NCBI GenBank assembly: GCA_028864955.1
Contig: JAGWLE010000010.1
Coordinates: 1-12,378 of the forward strand
Reading direction: 5' to 3'
Source: Patescibacteria group bacterium
GTDB taxonomy: Bacteria; Patescibacteriota; Minisyncoccia; Phycocordibacterales; PALSA-1337
DNA length: 12,378 nt
Shown: one piece after another, positions 1 through 6,200 of the stretch
Layout of the letters: each line of letters starts with the position of its first letter
Position numbering within the stretch: position 1 is the stretch's first letter
Position numbers and translations under genes: made by a program
Notes under the pieces: generated by a model
Databases searched by the model: none
Told to the model about the DNA's origin: nothing
Seen by the model: only the letters and a program-made list of their open reading frames with translations

Positions 1-186
1 GCTAGAGTGCCGACAAATGAATCAGTGCCGTCAGTCACATTCTCACCTCATATATTGCCAGCTTCGACACCAAGCTCAAGCCCGCAGCCTTCATCATCTC
101 CGCAAGCTTTTACAGGGTCTTACCACCTCGAAGCCGTTCTGTTAGACGCGTTTATGGCTGTGAAGAGACTCTTTGGATTTCCTTGA
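1..186 (+). CDS. C-terminal end of a surface protein (5' truncated)
   Basis: Frame 1 is open from the window edge to a TGA at 184-186, giving 61 residues. The first ~38 are a Ser/Pro/Thr-rich low-complexity stalk (for example PASTPSSSPQPSSSPQ). The last ~20 form a hydrophobic, amphipathic stretch containing LEAVLLDAF and ending AVKRLFGFP. The same plan, disordered stalk then a short hydrophobic tail at the extreme C-terminus, closes the 858-aa (2609-5185) and 1132-aa (6201-9599) proteins. I therefore infer this is the end of another modular exported protein of the same kind. No catalytic domain is visible because the N-terminal part lies outside the window. Reading frame and stop are certain; the assignment rests on composition and the tail. 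Confidence 0.7.
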   Translation, partial: ARVPTNESVPSVTFSPHILPASTPSSSPQPSSSPQAFTGSYHLEAVLLDAFMAVKRLFGFP

Positions 187-218
187 ATTCAAGTCAAAAC
201 TATTTTGATTCTCACATG

Positions 219-235
219 CCGGCGGCTTGCCGCGG
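219..235 (+). terminator. GC-rich hairpin, possible weak terminator
   Basis: CCG-G-CGG, loop CTTG, CCG-CGG forms a 6-bp stem with one bulged G, 33 nt after the stop of the truncated upstream gene. It is followed by GGTAATTGATTTCTTC, which lacks a clean T-run, so intrinsic termination would be weak. The rest of 187-288 holds no gene I can support. Confidence 0.3.
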
Positions 236-288
236 GGTAATTGATTTCTTCGTATAATTAGTCGTGAGTGTCCTATCCTACGCTAACC

Positions 289-317
289 TTGACAAAACAT
301 TAACAACATGTTAGTAA
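289..317 (+). promoter_or_regulatory. Sigma-70-type promoter for the 64-aa/336-aa genes
   Basis: A perfect TTGACA (289-294) is followed after exactly 17 bp by TAGTAA (312-317), preceded by the TGn of an extended -10 (309-311). The predicted transcription start near 324 leaves a leader of about 22 nt before the ATG at 346. A perfect TATAAT at 253-258 lies further upstream but has no -35 at acceptable spacing. Confidence 0.65.
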
Positions 318-345
318 GGTACATGAACTTGAACATTGTAAATAT

Positions 346-540
346 ATGAAAAAACTATCCTTAATCCTGATCGGGGTGGCCGTTCTCGTAATGCTTGCCA
401 TTCACTTCGGCTCGAGAGGTGGCAACGCCCAGGAGCAAACCGCAGTGCAGACCAACGAAGCGGCTGGTCCAGAAATGGCTTCAAACACCACGACCAACCT
501 TCATTTTGACAATCTGCATGCCAATCCGCAGGTGCAGTAA
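346..540 (+). CDS. Small secreted or membrane-anchored peptide, 64 aa
   Basis: Residues 1-22 form a classic export signal or membrane anchor: KK, then a hydrophobic core (LSLILIGVAVLVMLAIHF). A GNAQ/E sequence at about 27-30 resembles the Ala-Gln cleavage sites of neighbouring secreted proteins. If cleaved there, a hydrophilic Thr/Asn/Gln-rich peptide of about 35 residues is released, with no recognisable domain and no cysteine. There is no Shine-Dalgarno sequence; the start is supported by the promoter 29 bp upstream and the MKK signal. It lies 59 bp upstream of the 336-aa gene with no terminator between, so the two are probably cotranscribed. I do not recognise a family. It could be a secreted small peptide or a tethered partner of the next protein. 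Confidence 0.6.
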   Translation: MKKLSLILIGVAVLVMLAIHFGSRGGNAQEQTAVQTNEAAGPEMASNTTTNLHFDNLHANPQVQ

Positions 541-582
541 ACAATTGCAGCAAACACTTAACCACTAACAAACGCAGTATAG

Positions 583-588
583 AAAGGA
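583..588 (+). promoter_or_regulatory. Shine-Dalgarno site of the 336-aa gene
   Basis: AAAGGA ends 11 nt before the ATG at 600. It is the only convincing Shine-Dalgarno sequence before any gene in the window, and it selects 600 over the ATG at 590, which opens a different, short frame. Confidence 0.6.
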
Positions 589-599
589 AATGATAGATA

Positions 600-1610
600 A
601 TGAAAAGAATGACCGCGCTCTCGACCATGGTTTCGGCACTGTTTGTCTCGGGCTTGTTCGCCCAAGACCTGCCTATGCTCCGTTCGAAGGACGCTTTGCG
701 TACCTACGCTCTGGAGCAGTCGGCAAACGTCGCTGCCTCGATCAACGCCTCTCTGCCCGTCGGCAACAACTCATACGGCTTCGTGCCGGTCGGCGAACCG
801 ACGGCTGAAGGGATTAGCAATACCATCGCCGGCATGAATCTGTCGGTGGATGTAGCCAATCCCAATGACGGCCTGTTCGTCTGGGCCGGCGCCTACAACG
901 CCGATGGCGATCCGCTCTTCACCGGTTACCACCAGTTCTGGCTGGTAAACGGCAAAGGCGGTTATGCTCTGCCTCCGGACTACGGAAATGTCACCCTGAC
1001 CTTGTTCGACAATATTCCGATCAAGGTGAATGCCGACGCACAGTCGGCGATCATCGACATCCTGAATGATGCCGGAGTGACCACGGCGGAGTATTCATTG
1101 AACGTGCAGAACGGCAAGGTTTACTTCCCTCGGCAGCTCGCAGGCACCAATGCCATGCTGGCGGTGTATATTTCCGGCGGCAAGGGCGTGGGACCCGGGT
1201 GGCTCTATTGGAACGTGAGCAGTGGTTCCCAAGTTACTCCCGAGCACTTCGATGTCGCTCTGAAGTCCACGATCCAAGGCGTCGTTTCGCTTACGGATAC
1301 CAACGTCTATGTGACCGTGCCAACAACCAACAGCGTCGGTTACAACCTGACTGCGGAACTGAAGTCCACGAGCAAGCAATGGCTTGGTGTGTCCTTCTCG
1401 ACGAGCGAAGGCAGACTCTTCAAGGGTGCCTGGGTCCGGAAAGCGGGCGACGCGCTGTGGACGCCGTATGCGCCGACGGGCGGGACGAAATATTTCCTGC
1501 TGCCGGTCGAGCAAGCCATCTACTACATCATTCCGGTCTGGAACGACGGCGACTTAGTCGAGCCAGCCGATCCCTGGTATCCGCCCTACGATGGCGGTGG
1601 CAAGGGTTAA
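600..1610 (+). CDS. Secreted protein of unknown family, 336 aa, cysteine-free
   Basis: The start is fixed by an AAAGGA ribosome-binding site. Residues 1-21 are a signal peptide (MKRM, hydrophobic to LFVSGLFAQ, cleavage before or after Q22). The mature part is rich in Gly, Val, Asn, Tyr and Trp in alternating hydrophobic patterns, suggesting a beta-sandwich protein. Segments near residues 80-143 and 248-313 look weakly alike (W or L, G, then LFxG, then LW), so an internal duplication is possible. The C-terminus is a Gly/Pro/Asp/Tyr tail (DPWYPPYDGGGKG). Unlike the other large exported proteins here it has no cysteine, no P/T stalk and no peptidoglycan-binding domain. It is likely cotranscribed with the 64-aa peptide and ends at a terminator at 1631-1665. 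I recognise no family; export is well supported, function is unknown. Confidence 0.85.
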   Translation: MKRMTALSTMVSALFVSGLFAQDLPMLRSKDALRTYALEQSANVAASINASLPVGNNSYGFVPVGEPTAEGISNTIAGMNLSVDVANPNDGLFVWAGAYNADGDPLFTGYHQFWLVNGKGGYALPPDYGNVTLTLFDNIPIKVNADAQSAIIDILNDAGVTTAEYSLNVQNGKVYFPRQLAGTNAMLAVYISGGKGVGPGWLYWNVSSGSQVTPEHFDVALKSTIQGVVSLTDTNVYVTVPTTNSVGYNLTAELKSTSKQWLGVSFSTSEGRLFKGAWVRKAGDALWTPYAPTGGTKYFLLPVEQAIYYIIPVWNDGDLVEPADPWYPPYDGGGKG

Positions 1611-1630
1611 CGGATAGTTAATTCATTCAC

Positions 1631-1665
1631 GGGCGCTAACCGGAAATCCAGTGAGCGCCCTTTTT
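1631..1665 (+). terminator. Rho-independent terminator after the 336-aa gene
   Basis: GGGCGCT (1631-1637) pairs with AGCGCCC (1654-1660), with AC/GT pairs inside beyond one mismatch, and is followed directly by TTTTT (1661-1665). It starts 20 bp after the stop codon at 1610. Confidence 0.85.
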
Positions 1666-1732
1666 GCATCTTGGATAATCAATCTCGAATTCAAAAATGT
1701 AATCTCTTTTCGCCGGAAGCGTCTGTTTCTGC

Positions 1733-2548
1733 ATGAGCAGACGTTTTCTAAAATATGCATCAGCATTGTTGGGTTGCGCGATCATCGTGTTCGCGGCAGT
1801 CGGTGCCGTCCATGCCAGCGGTCCGACGGTGGCGGCGGCGAAATGCCCGAATAATTTTCTCTGCATGCCGGCTGGCGAGCAGACGAGCAGTTGTCCCTCC
1901 GGATACATCTGCATGCCGAGCAATCTCAAGATATATACTGTTCAGCCGAATTATGTGACGTCAGCTGGCGTGGCAGTAACTGTTCGTGGGGCGGCCTTTG
2001 ATAGTGGCTCATATGTTATATTTGACGGCCCGAATGGTACTTCGATCCAACCGACCTCGTTCAGCAATTCATCGCTGACATTTGACATGCCGCAATCCAC
2101 GGTCGGCGTCCATCATATTCAGATCGGCGAGATGTCCAGCAACCTGCCGATAAGTCCCGCATACAACGTCGTCATGGGTGAGAACACCGTCGGATCGTCG
2201 CCTGCGCCCACGGCCAGGCTGACGGTCAACGGCCTGCATGCCCGAGTGCTCAACGTCGGTGATACCATACAGCTGGTCTGGAACGCCGCAAACGCAGATG
2301 AGTACACGTCGGAGCTCGCTTCCGGCGGACCGAGCACCTGCAGCAGCCTGCCGCTATCTATCCAGAGCGCTCAGGGCAGTCTCCAGTACACCATTCCTGA
2401 AGCGTATGCCAGCTGCGTCTGGCGGCTGACATTCCTGGCCAAAAACAATACTCTGGGATATCAGGCCGCAGCTTCCGACAGCGTCATCCTCTATGTCAGA
2501 TCTCTGATGAGACCGGCGATGGCGGCTTCAAACTCATCCGCTCATTGA
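1733..2548 (+). CDS. Secreted IPT/TIG plus Ig-like module protein, 271 aa
   Basis: Residues 1-29 are a signal peptide (MSRR, hydrophobic core, HAS). Two knuckles follow, CPNNFLCMP (38-46) and CPSGYICMP (54-62), a CPxx[FY]xCMP motif also present in the 525-aa protein. Residues 66-147 read as an IPT/TIG domain (VQPNYVTSAG, VTVRGAAFDSGS, ITFDMP-like LTFDMPQSTVGVHHIQI). Residues 161-255 are a copy of the two-cysteine Ig-like module found three more times in this window (LTVNGLHA, WNAANAD, C203 and C228, LAKN). A short hydrophilic tail ends the protein. No Shine-Dalgarno sequence precedes the ATG, and no clear promoter is visible in 1666-1732. The 858-aa gene starts 60 bp downstream on the same strand without an intervening terminator, so an operon is likely. 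It is probably a small cell-surface binding or scaffold protein. Confidence 0.88.
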   Translation: MSRRFLKYASALLGCAIIVFAAVGAVHASGPTVAAAKCPNNFLCMPAGEQTSSCPSGYICMPSNLKIYTVQPNYVTSAGVAVTVRGAAFDSGSYVIFDGPNGTSIQPTSFSNSSLTFDMPQSTVGVHHIQIGEMSSNLPISPAYNVVMGENTVGSSPAPTARLTVNGLHARVLNVGDTIQLVWNAANADEYTSELASGGPSTCSSLPLSIQSAQGSLQYTIPEAYASCVWRLTFLAKNNTLGYQAAASDSVILYVRSLMRPAMAASNSSAH

Positions 2549-2608
2549 GCATTGAGTGTGGATAATACGCCAACGCCGATCTGAACGGCCATGTTACGAT
2601 TATGACTG

Positions 2609-5185
2609 ATGACACACAACGTTTGGATCTCGAGGGGCTTACTCGGTATCCTCGCATCATGCGCGTGCATCTTTGCGGCGGGAACAGTTTATGCCCAAAA
2701 TGTGCCGTCCCGGCCCGTTGATTTTATCGCCACGGTCGTGTCGCCGACAGAGGTGGCGCTGACCTGGGGCTCATCGGATAACTACGCCGGCGTAGTTTCA
2801 TATAACTTGTATCGCTGCGCCGGACTGACCTGCACGCCGACGCACTACAAGACTGTGCCGGCGACAGCTTTCGGTTCAACTAACCTGGTGGCATACGAAG
2901 ATTACGGTGTATTGCCGGACACGACATATATGTATACGGTCGCGGCCGTCAATAAGGCGGGCGATCAGAGCCAAGTGATTGGTCCGATCACGGTCAGCAC
3001 CGATGTTTCCACGACCTTTTCAGAAGGGGATGGAGTGGCCATTCGTTCGACTGCCAGTGCCAATGTCAGGCAGTCGCCGTCCGTTTCAGCCCCGCTCATC
3101 GGTACGGCTTCGCCGAATACGCCGGCCCGGATCCACGCGGCGACATATAATGATTCAGGCATATTTGTTGACACGGTAACGGCTGATGGTTATTCATGGT
3201 GGTCGGTTTATTTCGGCACAAACGTAAACGGCTGTTCGACAGTGATGTCTTCCGATCAATGCTCGCACGGCTGGGTAGTCGAGAACAGCCTAAAATTGGC
3301 GGCGCTGGCGGCGAGTTCAACTTCGAGCGGCTCATCTGCCGGCACATCCTCAGTCAGTAGTCAGTCTGCCGCTACATCCGGCAGTCCCACGGCCACACTC
3401 CTGGTCGACGGCCTGCACGCCGAATCGGTGCGGAACGGCGCCGCGCGCACGTACACATGGTCCTCGACCAACGCTGACACGTTTTCCTCATCACAAACAT
3501 CAAATGATCCCGGCCGTTGCGGCGCTACTCTCAATTGGAAGGCGGACACGGCTTCGGGCACGTATATTCATCCGGCCAATCCGGCCGAATCATTTACCGG
3601 TTGCGTCATCACGCTCTCGTATGTCGCCAAAAATTCAAGTACCGGACAGTCGGCATCCGACCAAGTCGTCGTGACGGTCACGAATCAGCAGACAAAAACC
3701 ACGAATTCTTCGAGTCAGCCCAGTCCGGTGGCGACGCGCCTGGCGCCGCCGGCCGCGGCGGCCAGTCCATCGGCCGGGCCTATCGGGCCTATCGGGCCTA
3801 TCGGACCGATCATTAACGATATCATTTCCTTTTATTCCGGAAATCACGCGGCGCAAAGCACGCCGATCTCTACGCCGTCCGTCTCGCCGCTAACGGCCGT
3901 CATGGCCACGCCGGCCGTCAACGTTCAAGTCGAGTCCCCGCCGGTTTCGGCTGCATGCTACGATTGGACAGATAATCTGACGATCGGCAGCCAAGGACCG
4001 GCAGTTGCCGCGTTGCAGGAGTATCTCATATCCGCCGGTTTCGATATTCCGAATGTTTCGGGAGGGCAGGTTGGCAAGGGTTTGTTCGGCAATCAGACCG
4101 CCGATGCTTTGGCGAAATATCAGGCAAGCATCGGCCTGCCGGCGACGGGTTTCTTTGGACCTTTGACTCGTGCCGCCTTGAAATGCGGTGCCGCGGCGGG
4201 TTCGTCCGCCTCGCCGGCATCATCGCCGAGCACAATATCGACACCGGCACCTTCGCCGTCGCCGACGGTCACACCGACGGGATACACGATTCACTCTCTG
4301 ATCCCGACCTCACTCGTATTGCCGACTATCATCCCGCCGAGGATCATCGTGATCACTGTTACGCCCTCGCCGACACCCACCCGCACGCCAACCATCAGTC
4401 AGACGCCGATTGCCACATACTCGGGCGTGCCAGTGCCTGTCGTTTCGCCGAGTACGGCATCAGCGCCTTCACCATCGGCCACGCCGACACCAACCCCAAC
4501 CCCAACCCCAACGCCGCCGCCTTCGCCATCAGCCACGCCGACACCGACGCCGACCGCGACTTTCACGCCGCAAGCGACACCGACTCCTACGCCTCTGCCG
4601 CCGACGGCCACACTGACAGTCGAAGGTTTACATTCGTACACGTATTCCGTCGGCCAGACAGTTCACTATTCCTGGATGTCGACAAATGCCGATAGTTTCG
4701 CTTCCAGTTATACCTCGAATAATCCGACGACATGCGGCGCCGGCAGTTGGCTGGCGAATACCGCGAACGGTTCCTCGAACATGACCCTGACATCAGCTTA
4801 TGCCGGCTGTGCCTGGACGGTCGCTTATACGGCACGCAATAGCCGGACCGGACAGTCCGCCGTCGACGTCGTCACTGTCAACGTGAATGTGCCGGCGCTT
4901 TCACCGTCGCCTGTCCAGTCTGCCGTTTCGACGCCGACAGCGACCGTTTCGCCGAGTACGGCATCAGCGCCGCCGCCTTCGCCATCAGCCACGCCGACAC
5001 CCACTCCCACTCCCACGCCAACCCAAACCCCGACGCCCACGCCATCACCTTCCCAGACGAGTGTCCAATCAACCCCGAATTCTGTTCCGTCGCCGTCACC
5101 ATCCGCCAGCGTGTCATTTGCGCCGCGCCTGACATTTACCGCCTTCGTATTCGGCTCGGTCTTGAATCTGCTCAAAGGCTTTTGA
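2609..5185 (+). CDS. Modular surface protein: Fn3, SH3-like, Ig-like x2, PG-binding, P/T stalks, 858 aa
   Basis: Signal peptide 1-30 ends VYAQ/N. Domains by eye: fibronectin type III at about 34-132 (VALTWGSSDN, YNLYRC, YTVAAVNKAGD); bacterial SH3-like at about 140-230 (ANVRQSPSVSAPLIG, WWSVYF, HGWVVE); Ig-like module at 262-359 (C304, C332); linker with GPIGPIGPIGPI (390-401); PG_binding_1 at 450-526 (DNLTIGSQGPAVAALQ, PATGFFGPLTRAAL) bracketed by C450 and C526; P/S/T stalk; second Ig-like module at 667-760 (C709, C734); second stalk; hydrophobic tail ending VLNLLKGF. The PG-binding domain implies cell-wall attachment, with the P/T stalks projecting the other domains. The ATG at 2591 is in frame but stops after four codons, so 2609 is the start; there is no Shine-Dalgarno sequence. 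The gene is convergent with the transglycosylase-like gene 8 bp away. Role as adhesin or wall scaffold is inferred. Confidence 0.92.
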   Translation: MTHNVWISRGLLGILASCACIFAAGTVYAQNVPSRPVDFIATVVSPTEVALTWGSSDNYAGVVSYNLYRCAGLTCTPTHYKTVPATAFGSTNLVAYEDYGVLPDTTYMYTVAAVNKAGDQSQVIGPITVSTDVSTTFSEGDGVAIRSTASANVRQSPSVSAPLIGTASPNTPARIHAATYNDSGIFVDTVTADGYSWWSVYFGTNVNGCSTVMSSDQCSHGWVVENSLKLAALAASSTSSGSSAGTSSVSSQSAATSGSPTATLLVDGLHAESVRNGAARTYTWSSTNADTFSSSQTSNDPGRCGATLNWKADTASGTYIHPANPAESFTGCVITLSYVAKNSSTGQSASDQVVVTVTNQQTKTTNSSSQPSPVATRLAPPAAAASPSAGPIGPIGPIGPIINDIISFYSGNHAAQSTPISTPSVSPLTAVMATPAVNVQVESPPVSAACYDWTDNLTIGSQGPAVAALQEYLISAGFDIPNVSGGQVGKGLFGNQTADALAKYQASIGLPATGFFGPLTRAALKCGAAAGSSASPASSPSTISTPAPSPSPTVTPTGYTIHSLIPTSLVLPTIIPPRIIVITVTPSPTPTRTPTISQTPIATYSGVPVPVVSPSTASAPSPSATPTPTPTPTPTPPPSPSATPTPTPTATFTPQATPTPTPLPPTATLTVEGLHSYTYSVGQTVHYSWMSTNADSFASSYTSNNPTTCGAGSWLANTANGSSNMTLTSAYAGCAWTVAYTARNSRTGQSAVDVVTVNVNVPALSPSPVQSAVSTPTATVSPSTASAPPPSPSATPTPTPTPTPTQTPTPTPSPSQTSVQSTPNSVPSPSPSASVSFAPRLTFTAFVFGSVLNLLKGF
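3392..3685 (+). repeat. Ig-like two-cysteine module, copy B (in 858-aa protein)
   Basis: Codes residues 262-359. Hallmarks shared with the other copies: [LV]xG[LQ]H, W(S)(S/A)TNAD(T/S)F, a first Cys after the SSxT segment, a second Cys about 25-28 residues later (C304/C332), then YxA[KR]NSxTGQSAxD and V-rich strands. It is the most divergent copy besides copy A at 2213-2497. Confidence 0.8.
3776..3811 (+). repeat. 9-bp tandem repeat coding Gly-Pro-Ile
   Basis: Three perfect copies of GGGCCTATC (3776-3802) are followed by a degenerate fourth (GGACCGATC). They encode collagen-like Gly-Pro-Ile triplets between an Ala/Pro linker and the peptidoglycan-binding domain. The unit is a multiple of three, so copy-number change would alter linker length without a frameshift. 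Confidence 0.9.
4441..4467 (+). repeat. 27-bp direct repeat in P/S/T stalk, copy 1
   Basis: The 27 bases starting CGTTTCGCCGAGTACGG are identical to 4945-4971 and encode VSPSTASAP at the start of both Pro/Thr stalks. Similarity continues, with small indels, into the following SPSATPTPT coding. The two copies flank the second Ig-like module. Confidence 0.85.
4490..4511 (+). repeat. AACCCC hexamer microsatellite (Thr-Pro repeat)
   Basis: Three CCCC runs spaced by AA (4494-4497, 4500-4503, 4506-4509), preceded by CC at 4490-4491, encode alternating Pro-Thr. The minus strand reads (GGGGTT)3 plus GG, which could form a G-quadruplex. The unit preserves frame. Confidence 0.85.
4607..4888 (+). repeat. 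Ig-like two-cysteine module, copy C (in 858-aa protein)
   Basis: Codes residues 667-760 (VEGLHSYTYSVGQ, STNADSFASSYTS, YAGCAWTV, RNSRTGQSA). It is about 60% identical by eye to copy D at 9168-9452, with long stretches of near-identical DNA such as the segment coding AYAGC and NSRTGQS, pointing to recent duplication or gene conversion between the two genes. Pro/Thr stalks sit on both sides. Confidence 0.85.
4945..4971 (+). repeat. 27-bp direct repeat in P/S/T stalk, copy 2
   Basis: Identical to 4441-4467; it opens the second stalk (VSPSTASAP, then PPPSPSATPTPT). Recombination between the copies would delete exactly one stalk plus the second Ig-like module in frame: the spacing is 504 bp, a multiple of three. 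Confidence 0.85.
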
Positions 5186-5193
5186 TCTCTTGG

Positions 5194-6063
5194 CTAAGGA
5201 GCTGGGAATTCCGCTGCCAGCGCATCCGAGTAATAAAAGCTCTCTGCCAGGCCGCCAAAGCTGTATGTGCTCGTGCCTATATATATCTCCGCCCCGCCGG
5301 CATGGGGCAGGGCATTTGGATGCGAATTACCGAAGCCGATATTGTAAAGAGTGGCCACTATGGCCGGCTGGCGATCGATAGGGAAGCCGGCATTTTTCCA
5401 CTGAGTTTCCAGTTCACGAATATACAAGCCGGCATACAGATAAGAATAGTAGCGGTTGTTTTCATTCGTCAGGCGGGCAAATCGAGCCGCGCCAATATCG
5501 GCACTTGACGTTGTCGCCGGGTAGTCGAGCATATGTTCATACGCCGGCCCGGGGTAGAAGGCTGACAGGCTATTGTTGAGGTTCTGCTCAATTTCTATGG
5601 CGGTATCTTGCTTGATACCCATGACGCCCCAGGAAAACTGCGACTGATTTCCCAAAATCTTGAGAGGCGCGAATATCGACTTGAATATCTCTCGATTATC
5701 ATGGAAAAGACGGAGCTGTTCCACGACGAGCGGCGCGACTATGAGGCGCGCCGGTACCCCGGAATCCTCTGCCGCTCGGTTGATGGAATCGGTATCTTTG
5801 ATAATGGCGATCTCGAGAGTCCGCCATTCCGGCGTGTTCCGCCAGGCAAAATTGTTGGGATCGGCATAATTTGTCGCACTGGCTTGCGCGGCCGAGCTCG
5901 TGGAATTCAGAGCATTTTTCACCTGATCTTTGAAGAAATCATGCTGTCCGTCAATGATTCCGGGAGTTTTTGTCAGCCCAAGCTCCTCGGCGGCATAGAC
6001 GGCAACCAGAATAAAGCCGATGAAGGCGAAAATATACGTCACGATCTTGAATGCTATTTTCAT
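5194..6063 (-). CDS. Membrane-anchored lytic-transglycosylase-like protein, 289 aa
   Basis: A single N-terminal membrane segment (residues 5-24, FKIVTYIFAFIGFILVAVY) anchors an extracytoplasmic helical domain. Three motifs lie in the order seen in SLT/goose-lysozyme (GH23) folds: a Glu in LIVAPLVVEQLRLF (E115), SWGVMGIKQDTA (144-155) where SLT enzymes have a GLMQI-like segment, and ATLYNIGFG (237-245) resembling the AxxAYNAG motif. E115 would be the catalytic acid if the fold is right. Such enzymes cleave peptidoglycan glycan strands, which would suit neighbours carrying wall-binding domains. The match is motif-level only, and a non-catalytic relative is possible. The gene converges on the 858-aa gene with an 8 bp gap and no visible terminator between, and diverges from the 1132-aa gene. 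A TGn-extended -10 lies about 22 bp upstream of its ATG; there is no Shine-Dalgarno sequence. Confidence 0.8.
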   Translation of the reverse strand: MKIAFKIVTYIFAFIGFILVAVYAAEELGLTKTPGIIDGQHDFFKDQVKNALNSTSSAAQASATNYADPNNFAWRNTPEWRTLEIAIIKDTDSINRAAEDSGVPARLIVAPLVVEQLRLFHDNREIFKSIFAPLKILGNQSQFSWGVMGIKQDTAIEIEQNLNNSLSAFYPGPAYEHMLDYPATTSSADIGAARFARLTNENNRYYSYLYAGLYIRELETQWKNAGFPIDRQPAIVATLYNIGFGNSHPNALPHAGGAEIYIGTSTYSFGGLAESFYYSDALAAEFPAP

Positions 6064-6084
6064 ATGTATGTCCGTGGCTGTGTA

Positions 6085-6093
6085 ACTATATCA
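6085..6093 (-). promoter_or_regulatory. Extended -10 promoter of the transglycosylase-like gene
   Basis: On the minus strand the bases read TGATATAGT, an extended -10 (TGn plus TATAGT). The -35 at 17 bp is weak (ATCAAC). The predicted transcription start near 6078 gives a leader of about 15 nt to the ATG at 6063. Confidence 0.5.
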
Positions 6094-6101
6094 CGCGATA
6101 T
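6088..6101. promoter_or_regulatory. Inverted repeat overlapping the minus-strand -10
   Basis: ATATC-ACGC-GATAT is a perfect 5-bp inverted repeat with a 4-bp spacer lying on the -10 of the minus-strand promoter, between two divergent genes. It could be an operator or chance. Confidence 0.25.
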
Positions 6102-6141
6102 TTCGCTGTTGATAACGCCGGTGTTGCCGATACCCCCCCGT

Positions 6142-6150
6142 TGCTATACT
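6142..6150 (+). promoter_or_regulatory. Extended -10 promoter of the 1132-aa gene
   Basis: TGCTATACT is a TGn-extended -10. A TTGCCG at 6124-6129 sits only 15 bp upstream of TATACT, so the -35 is suboptimal. The predicted start near 6157 leaves a leader of about 44 nt to the ATG at 6201. Confidence 0.5.
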
Positions 6151-6200
6151 TATGAGCAGTTATTCGAGCATAACAGATTATTATAAGTCACGTTTTTATA

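Noticed and set aside
253..258. Perfect TATAAT
   Set aside because: Nearest -35-like TTGCCG is 20 bp away and there is no TGn; the 289-317 promoter is better placed.
311..628. 105-aa minus-strand ORF
   Set aside because: Lies opposite the 64-aa gene and the start of the 336-aa gene, with no start signal and no domain; a shadow frame.
2557..2565. TGTGGATAA, an exact reverse-complement DnaA box, with a near match at 11690-11698
   Set aside because: A single box without a cluster, AT-rich unwinding region or dnaA/dnaN neighbours; chance occurrence is likely.
2558..2571. 14-bp inverted match between 2558-2571 and 11683-11696, each just after a stop codon
   Set aside because: A 14-bp match is expected about once by chance in a window this long; no flanking similarity.
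4490..5045. CRISPR-like array from the repeated stalk DNA
   Set aside because: Repeats are in-frame Pro-Thr codons without regular spacers, and no cas genes are present.
4825..5175. 116-aa and 80-aa minus-strand Gly-Val-rich ORFs opposite the stalks
   Set aside because: Gly-Val repeats are the mirror of the CCG/ACG-rich Pro-Thr coding; no independent evidence.
5183..5200. TGA of the 858-aa gene as a recoded glycine codon
   Set aside because: Reading through adds only three residues before TAA, and TGA stops end several genes sensibly; the standard code fits.
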